Part shown: in pieces, positions 46,615 to 55,900 of the stretch
Position numbering within the stretch: position 1 is the stretch's first letter
How the letters are laid out: every line of letters starts with the position of its first letter
Position numbers and translations under genes: made by a program
Notes under the pieces: model-generated
Database searches by the model: none
The model's input: only the letters and a program-made list of their open reading frames with translations
What the model was told of the DNA's origin: nothing
Assembly (NCBI RefSeq): GCF_021343995.1
Contig: NZ_JAJTTE010000023.1
Location: forward strand, 1-64,000
Length of the DNA stretch: 64,000 nucleotides
Reading direction: 5' to 3'
Source: Pseudonocardia terrae
Lineage (GTDB): Bacteria > Actinomycetota > Actinomycetes > Mycobacteriales > Pseudonocardiaceae

Positions 46615-47346
46615 GTGGAGCAGCAGAACGCCGCCCCAGGTGGGGCACATCCCGACGAACCGCACGCCGAAGGGCTCGGCGGTCGGCTGAACTGGCTGCG
46701 CGCCGGGGTCCTCGGCGCGAACGACGGCATTGTCTCCGTCGCCGGGCTGGTCGTCGGTGTCGCCGGCGCGACCACCGACCGCGGCGCGATCTTCGTCGCC
46801 GGACTGGCCGGGCTCGTCGCCGGAGCGGTGTCGATGGCCCTCGGCGAATACGTCTCGGTCAGCAGCCAGCGCGACACCGAGCTGGCCATGATGGCCAAGG
46901 AGAAGCGGGAGCTGCACGAGGACCCGCAGGCGGAGCTGGCCGAGCTGGCTGACCTCTATCGCGCCAGGGGCCTCAGCGCCGAGACCGCGGAGACCGTGGC
47001 TCGCGAGCTGACCGCCCACGACCCGCTCGCCGCGCACCTCGAGGCCGAGCTCAACATGGACCCCGACGAGCTCACGAGCCCCTGGCAGGCCGCCGGCGCC
47101 TCGGCCCTGTCCTTCGTCGTGGGCGCCGTCCTGCCACTGATCGCCATCCTGCTGCCGCCGCCCTCGTGGCGCGTCCCGATCACCGTGGCCGCCGTCCTGC
47201 TCGCGCTCGGGCTCGCCGGCGCGCTCAGCGCCCGCATCGGCGGCACCCACCCCCGTCGAGCCGTCCTGCGGGTCGTCCTCGGCGGCGCCGCGGGACTCGC
47301 GATCACGTACTTCGTCGGCCACTTCTTCGGCGCCGCCGTCGCGTGA
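46615..47346 (+). CDS. VIT1/CCC1-family membrane protein (iron/manganese transporter type)
   Basis: About 243 residues from GTG 46615; the true start is unsure because the frame is open far upstream and no ribosome site is visible. The family begins W-L-R-A-G-V-L-G-A-N-D-G-I-V-S, then A-G-A-V-S-M-A-L-G-E-Y-V-S-V-S-S-Q with an E-rich cytosolic stretch (E-L-A-M-M-A-K-E-K-R-E-L) typical of the metal-binding domain, and three more helices near the end. Vacuolar iron transporter relatives move Fe2+ or Mn2+ out of the cytosol. Its position near the P1B-5-like pump fits metal handling, but the decayed ABC fragment lies between. Confidence 0.85.
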   Translation: MEQQNAAPGGAHPDEPHAEGLGGRLNWLRAGVLGANDGIVSVAGLVVGVAGATTDRGAIFVAGLAGLVAGAVSMALGEYVSVSSQRDTELAMMAKEKRELHEDPQAELAELADLYRARGLSAETAETVARELTAHDPLAAHLEAELNMDPDELTSPWQAAGASALSFVVGAVLPLIAILLPPPSWRVPITVAAVLLALGLAGALSARIGGTHPRRAVLRVVLGGAAGLAITYFVGHFFGAAVA

Positions 47347-47630
47347 GCCCGGACCTCGCGATGCGGCACAGGCGGCCGGCGGCGGCTACTTCCGTGCCAG
47401 CCGATCGTCCACACCGACGACCTCGATCAGGCCACCGAGCCGAGAGCTTCGCTGCCGGGCTTGTGACCCTTCGGGACGTTGGCAGGGTCAGGATGGGAAC
47501 TGCGACGTCAGGGAGGGGACCTTCGATAAACGTCCGAGGGCGTTGTGCTCTGCGCGTGCGGTCGTCGCGCGGCGCACGCTGAGGTCGCCGGTAGCACTTC
47601 TCGCCGCCGACTACGCGGAAGGAACGGCCG
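47347..47630. other. Intergenic region without recognised gene
   Basis: 284 bases between the VIT1 gene and the first SHOCT gene. No supported frame and no clear palindrome. A GGAAGGA ribosome site at its end serves 47631. Confidence 0.4.
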
Positions 47631-47900
47631 ATGATGTACTGGTGGGACGGCCACATGAGCGCCTGGGGTTACGCCCTGATGGCCCTCAGCTCGGTCGTGT
47701 TCTGGGCGCTGGTGATCACCGCCATCGTCGTGGGGGTCCGCGCGGTTCGGCACACTCGAACAGGCCCCGGGCCCGCTGACAGGTCAACCCCCGAGCAGTT
47801 GCTCGCCGAGCGGTACGCCCGCGGTGAGATCGACGACGACGAGTACCGCCGCCGTCTGCACACCCTCACCAACGAATTTCGAGCCGACTCGCGTCCTTAG
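47631..47900 (+). CDS. Membrane-anchored SHOCT protein
   Basis: 89 residues. One membrane helix at about 12-36 after an N-terminal M-M-Y-W-W-D-G-H, a short Pro/Thr linker, then the SHOCT hairpin (about 52-80): L-L-A-E-R-Y-A-R-G-E-I-D-D-D-E-Y. ATG at 47631 with GGAAGGA upstream. Role unknown; SHOCT segments are held to drive oligomerisation. First of three such genes within 2.1 kb around the CsoR gene. Confidence 0.85.
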   Translation: MMYWWDGHMSAWGYALMALSSVVFWALVITAIVVGVRAVRHTRTGPGPADRSTPEQLLAERYARGEIDDDEYRRRLHTLTNEFRADSRP

Positions 47901-48019
47901 CGACTCGAGGTCAGCCCTCGCCTGCCGCGCATCCAGAACGAGCGTCGACGATCTCGAGATCTGGCGAGTGCGCGAGCGTGGGTGGGGTCGACGGCGGACC
48001 ATGAGGAGGGCCACAGCAG

Positions 48020-48253
48020 ATGATGGGTGCCGGAGGGATGGGCCTGTTCTGGATCTGGCCGCTGCTGATCGTGGTGGGTCTGGGCTTGCTCGGTTACGTC
48101 GGCTACCAGCGCGTGCTAGGCGGGACACCAGGCCTCGAGCAGCGCGGAAACGGTGCCGACGGCGGTGAGGCGCGCCGGATCCTCGACGAGCGCTTCGCAC
48201 GGGGCGAGATCGACGAGGAGGAGTACCGGCGCCGCCGTTCCGTGCTGGGATGA
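48020..48253 (+). CDS. Membrane-anchored SHOCT protein
   Basis: 77 residues. Helix at about 8-28 (G-L-F-W-I-W-P-L-L-I-V-V-G-L), then Gly-rich linker, then SHOCT: R-R-I-L-D-E-R-F-A-R-G-E-I-D-E-E-E-Y. Nearly the same build as 49487-49708, and its SHOCT part is close to the fragment at the left edge of the window. ATG at 48020 (or 48023) with GGAGGG about 9 bases upstream. Confidence 0.85.
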   Translation: MMGAGGMGLFWIWPLLIVVGLGLLGYVGYQRVLGGTPGLEQRGNGADGGEARRILDERFARGEIDEEEYRRRRSVLG

Positions 48254-48688
<435 letters not shown>

Positions 48689-48726
48689 GCAGGCCCGGAG
48701 CGGCCGGAGACGAAGAGAGCTGCGCG

Positions 48727-49122
48727 GTGGACATCGCCCGCACCATCACCCTCAGCCAGCCCTACGCCGAGGTGGTGCCGCGGGTCCGTGAGGCCCTGGC
48801 CGGCCAGGGGTTCGGGGTGCTGACCGAGATCGACATGACGGCGACGATGAAGCAGAAACGCGGCGCCGACATCGAGGACTTCGTCATCCTGGGCGCCTGC
48901 AATCCCGAGCTCGCCGAGCGGGCCCTGAACATCGACCGCCGGGTCGGGGTCCTGCTGCCGTGCAACGTCGCCGTCCGGGCGATTAGCGACGGCAGGGGGA
49001 CGATGGTGCAGCTGATGAACCCGCAGCTGCTCGCGGTGGTGACCGACAATCCGGACCTCGCCCCGATCGCCGACGAGGCCGACCGGCGGATGAGCGCAGT
49101 CCTGGCCACCCTCCAGCAGTAG
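48727..49122 (+). CDS. DUF302-family protein
   Basis: 131 residues, one DUF302 domain: Y-A-E-V-V-P-R-V-R-E-A-L, then G-F-G-V-L-T-E-I-D, I-L-G-A-C-N-P-E-L-A, and L-L-P-C-N-V-A-V-R. No membrane segment. The family is often found beside CsoR-like and sulfur or metal genes; its biochemical role is not settled. GTG at 48727 starts V-D-I-A-R-T. 38 bases after csoR and on the same strand, so likely the same transcript. Confidence 0.85.
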   Translation: MDIARTITLSQPYAEVVPRVREALAGQGFGVLTEIDMTATMKQKRGADIEDFVILGACNPELAERALNIDRRVGVLLPCNVAVRAISDGRGTMVQLMNPQLLAVVTDNPDLAPIADEADRRMSAVLATLQQ

Positions 49123-49201
49123 CCGCTCCCGCGCCGCGGAGCGGCACCAGCTCGTGATCTGACCAGCCGACACATCCACACGCCGGTGCACGCAACGCAG
49201 G

Positions 49202-49215
49202 TACCCTACGGGGTA
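49202..49215. promoter_or_regulatory. Second CsoR-type operator, before SHOCT-oxidase operon
   Basis: TACCCT-AC-GGGGTA: same arm length, spacing and ends as 48374-48387, with one changed base in the left arm. It lies ahead of 49232-51198, which places the multicopper oxidase under the same repressor. Confidence 0.6.
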
Positions 49216-49231
49216 GGGAATCAAGCTGCTC

Positions 49232-49413
49232 ATGGCCGCAACGCCCGACACCGTGCAGGAGGGCCCGGCGCAGTTCCGGGTCGAGACGACCAGGCTGGAT
49301 GCCGCCTCGCCCGCCGAGTCCCCGCCGCGAGGCTGCAGCGCTGGCTCGCCTACCTCGTCTTCGTCGTCGCCGGGTTCGTCCTCATCCAGGTCGCGGTCGG
49401 AGGACCCGGCTGA
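49232..49413 (+). CDS. Possible small membrane protein, frame uncertain
   Basis: ATG at 49232 starts a plausible N-terminus (M-A-A-T-P-D-T-V-Q-E), but that frame becomes a Ser-rich shadow sequence. The neighbouring frame ends in a clear membrane helix, W-L-A-Y-L-V-F-V-V-A-G-F-V-L-I-Q-V-A-V, with a stop at 49411-49413 and no good start of its own. Either one base was lost near 49325, or the gene starts elsewhere. It could be the first gene of the oxidase operon. Confidence 0.3.
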
Positions 49414-49486
49414 GTCGCGTCGGGTCCTCGGCCCCTTCTCCGACGCCGCCTCACAGCAGAACCTCTGACGCAAGGAGTGAAGTCCA

Positions 49487-49708
49487 ATGATGAATTCGAC
49501 AGGCATGGCCCTGTTCTGGATCTGGCCGCTGCTGGTGGTCGTCGGCCTGGTGTTGCTCGGCTACGTCCTCGTCCGCGCCCGCTCCGGCACTCGGACTGGA
49601 GCCTCTGACGCCGCTGGTCGGGTCCTCGACGAGCGGTTCGCGCGCGGCGAGATCGACGAGCAGGAGTACCACCAGCGGCGCTCGGCGCTGGAAGACCGGG
49701 CGCGTTGA
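49487..49708 (+). CDS. Membrane-anchored SHOCT protein
   Basis: 73 residues. Helix at about 7-28 (A-L-F-W-I-W-P-L-L-V-V-V-G-L) and SHOCT hairpin V-L-D-E-R-F-A-R-G-E-I-D-E-Q-E-Y. Paralogue of 48020-48253. ATG at 49487 has AAGGAGTGA at a good distance. Its stop overlaps the TTG start of the multicopper oxidase (TTGA), so the two are co-translated, which hints that the SHOCT protein works with the oxidase. Confidence 0.87.
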   Translation: MMNSTGMALFWIWPLLVVVGLVLLGYVLVRARSGTRTGASDAAGRVLDERFARGEIDEQEYHQRRSALEDRAR

Positions 49709-51198
49709 ACCCGCGACCCATCAGCCGCCGTCGGGCACTGGTGCTCGGCGGAGCGGGTGTCGCTGCCCTGGCCGCCGGCGCCGCCGGTTGGATCTCCACC
49801 GCCGGCTCACCGGCCGCCGGCACGACCCTGGACGCTGGTGCAACCAGAGAACCCCTCGCCCCACCCGCCGAGCTCACCGCTCGGGACGGGCGGCTGCAGG
49901 TCGAGCTGGTCGCCGCCACCGGGGTTCGGCTGGCCGGCCGGGACACCCGGGCGCTGGGATTTAACGGCACCTCGCCCGGGCCAACCCTGCGCCTGCGCCC
50001 CGGAGACGAACTGGCCGTGCGGCTGACCAACCACCTCGACCAGCCCACCAACCTGCACACCCACGGCCTGCGGGTCTCCCCTCAAGGCAACTCCGACAAT
50101 CCCTTCCTCCGGATCGACCCCGGCGCCTCGTTCGACTACCGAATCCCCGTGCCGCCTGACCACCCGCCGGGGACGCACTGGTACCACCCGCACTACCACG
50201 GCACGGTGGCCGACCAGCTCTTCGGCGGCCTGGCCGGCGCCCTGCTCGTCGACGGCGGCCCGCCCCTGCCCGTCGACGACGACCGGGTCCTGCTCATTAC
50301 CGACACCACTCTCAACGCCGATGGCACCGTCCCAGTCGCCAGCCCCGCCGAGCGCATGCAAGGCCGCGAGGGACAACTCGTGCTGCTCAACGGCCAGCAC
50401 CAGCCGGTCGTGTCGGCCGCGCCGGGCCACGCTCAACGCTGGCGGCTGATCAACGGATGCATCTCCCGCGTGCTCGCCGTCCGCCTCGAAGGCCACACCC
50501 TGCAGCAGATCGCCCAGGACAGCACCTTCCTGCCTGCTCCGACTCCGCACCGACAGCTCGTGCTCGCCCCCGGCAACCGCGCCGACGTCGTCGTTCAACC
50601 CGACCGGGCCGGCCGTTTCACCCTCCTCACCGATCCCTACGACCGTGGCACCGCCATGAGCGGAATGGGCGGCACCCCGCCGGCCGCAACCGGATCGACC
50701 ACCCTCGCGACGCTGGCCGTTGACGGTCCCGCGGCGACAGCACCCGCACTACCGACCACTCTGCCCGCCGAACCCCCGCCCGCTGCGGCCACAGCGACCC
50801 GCTCGACCGCCTTCCAGATGGGCATGGGCGGCATGCGCGGCGGAACCGGCAACACCACCACGGACGCGCTCCCGATGAGCTTCACCATCGACGGCCGCTC
50901 CTTCGACCCCAACCGCGACGACCAGATCGTCACCGCCGGCACCGTCGAGGAGTGGACCGTGACCAACACCGGCCCGCTCGCCCACCCCTTCCACCTGCAT
51001 GTCTGGCCCTTCACCGTCGTCGCGGCCAGCGACGGCCGCCCGACCACCGGCGTCCCCCAGGACGTGGTGCTCGTGCCCGCCACCGGGTGGGTGCGGCTAC
51101 GAATCCCCTTCACCAGCCACACCGGCCGCAGCGTCTACCACTGCCACATCCTCGACCACGAAGACGCAGGCATGATGGCGACGATCGTCGTCCGATAA
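49705..51198 (+). CDS. Tat-exported multicopper oxidase
   Basis: 497 residues. A twin-arginine signal, S-R-R-R-A-L-V-L-G-G-A-G, opens the protein. All four copper motifs are present: H-T-H-G near 118, H-W-Y-H-P-H-Y-H-G near 158, H-P-F-H-L-H near 428, and H-C-H-I-L-D-H-E-D-A-G-M-M near the end with the type-1 Met. A Met-rich stretch (F-Q-M-G-M-G-G-M-R-G-G, about 371-381) recalls CueO and would favour cuprous oxidase activity in copper detoxification. The TTG start at 49705 is supported by the TTGA overlap with the SHOCT gene. Likely controlled through 49202-49215. Confidence 0.93.
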   Translation: MNPRPISRRRALVLGGAGVAALAAGAAGWISTAGSPAAGTTLDAGATREPLAPPAELTARDGRLQVELVAATGVRLAGRDTRALGFNGTSPGPTLRLRPGDELAVRLTNHLDQPTNLHTHGLRVSPQGNSDNPFLRIDPGASFDYRIPVPPDHPPGTHWYHPHYHGTVADQLFGGLAGALLVDGGPPLPVDDDRVLLITDTTLNADGTVPVASPAERMQGREGQLVLLNGQHQPVVSAAPGHAQRWRLINGCISRVLAVRLEGHTLQQIAQDSTFLPAPTPHRQLVLAPGNRADVVVQPDRAGRFTLLTDPYDRGTAMSGMGGTPPAATGSTTLATLAVDGPAATAPALPTTLPAEPPPAAATATRSTAFQMGMGGMRGGTGNTTTDALPMSFTIDGRSFDPNRDDQIVTAGTVEEWTVTNTGPLAHPFHLHVWPFTVVAASDGRPTTGVPQDVVLVPATGWVRLRIPFTSHTGRSVYHCHILDHEDAGMMATIVVR

Positions 51199-51352
51199 GC
51201 CCCTCCGTGAGAGCGTCCGACGACTCCGCAGCCTTCCCCTGGATCGACAGAGCCGATCGTCGCGGTGGCCTGGGCACGAGGACCCTGGGGCCGCATGCGT
51301 CCGGCGGGCAGGGTCGGACGATGCCGAGACGGAGCGGACGAGGAGCACGATC

Positions 51353-51690
51353 GTGAAGAAGGAGGCTTTCGATCGCGGCACGGTGCGCCTGGCCGCCACG
51401 TTGCTGCTCGCGGGCCAACTCCTCCACATCCTGATATCCTGATTACTCAGTTCCACGCCGATGGGGACGCCAACGACCACCCGGCTGTGTTCGCTGAGTA
51501 CGCCGGCAGTGGGATTTGGACGGCCGTGCACGTCGGTCAGTTCGCCGCTACAGCGATCCTGCTTGCCGGGTTGTTCGTGCTGTTCTCTGTCCTGGCCAGC
51601 CGGGTGCGGACGACGAGATTTGTAAGCCGCCTCGGCGCCGCCTTGGCAGCGGTGGCGCTGGGCTTGTACGGCGTTGTCATGGCGACCCGC
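51353..51690 (+). pseudogene. Broken multi-helix membrane protein gene (8-base duplication)
   Basis: GTG 51353 with GAGGAG upstream begins V-K-K-E-A-F-D-R-G and stops at 51440-51442. ATCCTGAT occurs twice in tandem (51428-51435, 51436-51443). Removing one copy restores L-L-H-I-L-I-T-Q-F-H-A-D-G-D-A-N, which continues as an actinobacterial membrane protein of about 200 residues known by its H-A-x-G-D-A-N-D-H-P-A-V-F-A-E-Y start. The restored frame then holds only two helices and loses similarity after L-Y-G-V-V-M-A near 51690. So the gene has both a frameshift and a lost C-terminal half. Confidence 0.7.
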
Positions 51691-52348
51691 AGGATCCCGG
51701 CCTGGGGTAGCCCGCACCGAGTGAGGGCGATCGGCCAGCTGCGTGAGGCGGGCGCTGGCCTGCGCTTGATCCGCGGCCGCCGAGGTCATCGACAGCGCGA
51801 GGTCAACGGGAAGCCTGAGATGATCCGAGCCCTGGAGCGAGCTTGGTCCGCCCTTTGAAGCCTCTACGCCAAGGTCTCCGCGGCCGTGATCGTGGTCGGC
51901 GCGGGTCCGGGCACAGGGCCAGGCCTCAAGCTGGGCCAAGTCGCCGTGATGCGCGGGGCGCCGTCGGGACCACCAATCTTGGGGATCCTTCGCGACGGCG
52001 ATCCCGAGCTCGTCGGCGGACGGATTGCGCGATCGGGTCATGTTTCGATAACAAGCTGCAACAGCAACGATCGCAGCGGATACGCGGCTCCGCAAGTTGC
52101 CGGCAAGTTCACAGAGGGGATGGACACGATGCTTGGTCCCTGGGTTCCCGTGTTGGCGTTCGCAGCGGCGATGATCGCCCTCCTCGCCGTCTAAATCGTC
52201 ACAGCGGTCATCGCAAGCCACCAGCCTGGCGGTGCTACACCGCCTGAAGACACCCGAAACTCCGGCCTCGGCGGGCCACCGACAAGTCGGCTGTAGCTGC
52301 GTGAAGGATGCGCCGCGCAGTGCCACGATTTGCCGCGATACTGGTGGC
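51691..52348. other. 658 bases of probable decayed sequence
   Basis: No gene recognised on either strand. A 24-residue frame at 52120-52194 codes for a single hydrophobic helix (M-D-T-M-L-G-P-W-V-P-V-L) with AGAGGGG upstream of its second ATG, and might be a small membrane peptide. The stretch separates the copper region from the conjugation module and probably contains the element boundary. Confidence 0.4.
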
Positions 52349-52945
52349 ATGGCGTGGCTGCCCGTGCATCCTGCGTGGTCTCCGCGCGCGTGCCGCGCGC
52401 TCGATGACCTGCATTGGATCGCCTATGCGGTGGACCGGGAGCAGCAGTCGGCCTTCGCTGCGGGTGTGGCGGCCTGCCTGGGTTGGGTTCGTGGCGGGAG
52501 GGTTGCTCCTGTCACGGAGCGGGACGAGTCGCCGGTGACCCGCGAGTTGGCGACGGCGGAGATGTGGGCCTGCGCGGCAGCCGCGACTCCCGGAATCCCG
52601 CCGCCTCCGATGGCCGAGATCTGCGCCGAGCTCGGTGTGCAGAACTGGCCGGTGTTGCCGGCGGGGGTGGGCTGGGCTGAGGGCGGCGAGGTGTGTTTGC
52701 GGTGGTTGTTGGGTCGGCAGGACCGGCCGCCGTTGCCGACCCCGGAGCGACTTGCTGACGGGTCGCTGCCGTCGCCGGAGGAGCTGATGGAGCGGGAGAT
52801 CGCCGCGCGACCGTGGGCGTTCGAGGAGCCCGAGCGGCGGCTGGAGCTGCACCGTCGCGCCGAGCGCGAGGCTCGGCGTTCCCGGCAACTCGTGGACCTG
52901 ATCGCCCGAACGAAGGCCTCGCTCGCTTCCTGTCAGCGCTCGTAG
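52349..52945 (+). CDS. Hypothetical protein at the end of the conjugation module
   Basis: 198 residues, not recognised. Helical, Trp-rich start (M-A-W-L-P-V-H-P-A-W-S-P-R-A) with D-D-L-H-W-I-A-Y-A-V-D-R-E and a C-terminal charged helix. Two short internal A-E-M-W-A-C and E-V-C-L-R-W segments carry Cys. ATG at 52349 has only GGTGGC before it. Its last 13 bases overlap the end of the relaxase gene tail to tail. Convergent position suggests it belongs to the same mobile unit. Confidence 0.65.
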   Translation: MAWLPVHPAWSPRACRALDDLHWIAYAVDREQQSAFAAGVAACLGWVRGGRVAPVTERDESPVTRELATAEMWACAAAATPGIPPPPMAEICAELGVQNWPVLPAGVGWAEGGEVCLRWLLGRQDRPPLPTPERLADGSLPSPEELMEREIAARPWAFEEPERRLELHRRAEREARRSRQLVDLIARTKASLASCQRS

Positions 52946-55900
52946 GCGGCTTCCTGCTCCAGAGCCGCCTGCTGGGCCCGGTTCTGCTCGGCCCAGAGTG
53001 TGAGCTGTTGGGCGCGTGACTGTTCGGCGGACTCCTCCGTTCCGTGGGCGAGGTCGAGCTGTTCGCGCGCGTGGATCTCGGCGAGGGCGTTCTGCGCGCG
53101 CCGAATCGCCTCGACGGTGCTGTCGTCGGTCGTGCTGTACGAGGCTTGCTCGGTCCGAGCGTTCGGCGCGAGCTGCCTTTCGTCCTCGGCGATGTCGAGG
53201 CCGGTGATCTCTCGGTGCTGGTCCTCGAGGAGTTGGTCGGCATGGTGGGCGTCGAGCCACTGTTGGGCGGTGACCTGGTCGGCGGGGCTGTCGAGGTCGA
53301 CGCCGCGGGCGGCGAGTTCGGATCGGGCATGGTCGGCGTTGACGCGGGTGACGGCGGTGTGGGCGTACCAGGTGGCGCGGGCGTCGTCGATGATTTGCAG
53401 CTCGGCGGCGCGAGCGGCGGCCCGCTTGGCCTCGTCACGCGCTTCGGCGGCCGCGGCCAGGAGCTGCTCGCGCTCGGCGGGGTCGCCAAGGGTTCCTGCC
53501 CGGGCGGTCCACAGTTCGGCGTTGGTGTGGTGGCGTTGGGCTTGTTGGTGGGCGGCGGCGAGGTCGTCGGCGACCCAGTCCGGTGCCCAGGTTCTCTCGC
53601 GGTCGTAGGCGGCGACGCGGACGCGGAGTTGACCGTCGGTCATCTGTTGTTCGTCCGCGCCGCGGTCGGGCAGGTCCAGGGCGGTGTGCGCGGCGTACCA
53701 GGCGGCGTGGTGTTCGGCGACGCCGGCAGGGGGTGGCGGGCCGAGGGGGTCCTGGTCGTCGGTGTGGTCGGCGAGTTCGCGGTAGGCGGCGGCCCAGCCG
53801 GCGCGGTGCTCCCACTCGGCGCGGGCTACCGGGTCGTTGGGGACGCGGCCGAGGGCTTCGATGGCCCACTGCGGGGCGTGGTCGGCGGTCTCCGCGCCGA
53901 GTTCGTGGCGTCGGTCGTCGGCGGCGTCGGCGAGGTCGTGGAGCCGCTCCCGGCGGTGTTCGGCGATGTCGGTGGGGATGAGCTCGGCGTAGCTGGTGAT
54001 CTCGGGCGCGGGGATGCCGTCGAGAGTTTTGGTGATGCGGGCGTGTAGGACCTGGGCGGGGTGGTCGGCGCCGTCGAGGCTGCGCGCGGTGACCGCGGTG
54101 CCCAGGAGCGTGTCCGGGTGGTGGCCGGCGAGTTCGCAGCTGCGCAGCAGTCGGTCGAGGCCGGACAGGGCGGGGTCGGCGGCCAGGTCGAGGCGCTGGG
54201 TTGGGGTGAGATGCCCGTCGTCGGTGAGCCGGTCGAGCAGGGTGTGCAGGCGCCCGGCGGTGGCGTCGGCGATCTCGGCGGCCAGCCGGTCGACATGCCG
54301 CCGCATCGACTTCGCCTCATGTTGGGCGTGTTCGTGTTCGGCGAGGGCGGTGCGGTCGGTGTGGTCGCGGTCGAGGATGTCGGCGAGCACCGCGTGGCCG
54401 GTGCGGGGTGCGATGGTGGTGGTCTGTCCGGCGGGGGAGTCCTCGGGTGCGGGGCGGGTGATGACGTGGGCGGTGTTGTGGTGGCGCCCGCGGGTCAGCG
54501 CGACGTAGAGCGCGGCGGTGTCGGTGCCGGGGCCGAGGACGGCGTGGGCGGTGTCGACGGTGCGGCCCTGGGCGGCGTGCACGGTGGCGGCGTAGGCGAG
54601 GGTGAGGTGCTCGGCCACGTAGCCGCGGGGCAGGGACAGGGTGACGCCGGTGGGGTCGGTGACCTGCAGGCCGCCGTCGTCGCGGGTGGCGGTGACCCGG
54701 TAGGTCTGGCGGTTGATCGGGGCGCGGGTGTTGCCGTCGTGCCCGAGGAGATGCCAGGCGTTGCGGCGGGCCTGCACCAGGTCCCCGACGCCGGCGACGG
54801 TGCCCTGGGCGGTGAGCTCGACCCCGTGTTCGGCGACCCTACCGAGGGCGACGAGCTCGGCGCGTAGCTCGGCGGAGAGGCGGGCGGCGGCTTCGTTGGA
54901 GCCGACAAGCAGCAGGGATTCGCGGCCGGCGAGGGTGTCGGCGAGCCAGGCCCGCCGGGCGGCGGTCTCGGTCTGCTCGCGGGCGCCGCCGTCGCGGATG
55001 CGTCCGTGTCGCTGGTAGGCGTCCAGGGCAGCGGGGTTGCCGTCGCGGAGCTGGAGTGAGGCGGTGGCTTCCCAGGGGTGGGTGAAGCGGCGGACCTCGG
55101 CGAGTTCGTAGCGCAGGCCGCGTTCGCCGAGATCGGACAGCGCGCCGCCGGGTCCGACGGCGGCGAGCTGGCGCGGATCGCCGACGAGCAGGAGCTTGCC
55201 CCCGGCGTCGGCGACGTGCTGGTGGATGCGGGCGAGATCGGCGGTGGTGGCCATGCCGGCCTCGTCGACGACCACGAGATCGCCGGCCTGCACAAGCGGT
55301 GTCGAGGTGAGCCAGCGGGCGATGTTGTGGGCGGGCAGGCCTTCCTCGGCCAGGACCTGCGCGGCGATCTGCGACGGGGCGAGCCCGATCACCCGACGGC
55401 CGGTGGCGGTCCAGGCGTCGGCCAGGGCGGCGACGGTGAAGCTCTTGCCGGTGCCGGCGGCAGCAGACAAGACCTCGACCCGGGCCCCCGACGACAGCAC
55501 CCCGACCACGGCGGCGGCCTGGTCGGCGCCGAGCTCGCGGCCGGACTCGGCGAAGCGCGACACCACCGCGCGTGCCTCGTCGACGGCGAGGGCGGGGGCG
55601 CCGCGGACGACCGCGGCCTTGCGGAGTTCGCGTTCGGCGGCGATCTGGCCGTGCGTGGTGTAGCGGGCAGCGCCGGGCTTGGCGTAGACGGAGCGGCCGT
55701 CGGCCCGGACCAGTTCCTGTGGCAGCCCGGCGGTCTCCTCCTCGACGTTGAGCCGGACCGCGCGGTCGATGGCGATGTCGGTGAGCCCGTCGAGCAGCTC
55801 CCGCACCTGCGTGGGGTCGAGGTGGAGGTGCCCGGGGAGGGCGTCGGAGATCGCTCGGGTGAGGTCTGATCGGGACCAGGATTGGCGCCGCTCGGCCACT

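Noticed and set aside
45583..47346. A real ABC-ATPase/VIT1 fusion protein
   Set aside because: The ABC part lacks the D-E-A-T-S-A-L-D box and C-terminus, its membrane part is frameshifted, and the linking sequence matches neither family. Read-through by chance is the simpler explanation.
51691..52348. Transposase remnant between the copper region and the conjugation module
   Set aside because: No D-D-E, HTH or inverted terminal repeat could be recognised in any frame; left as decayed sequence.
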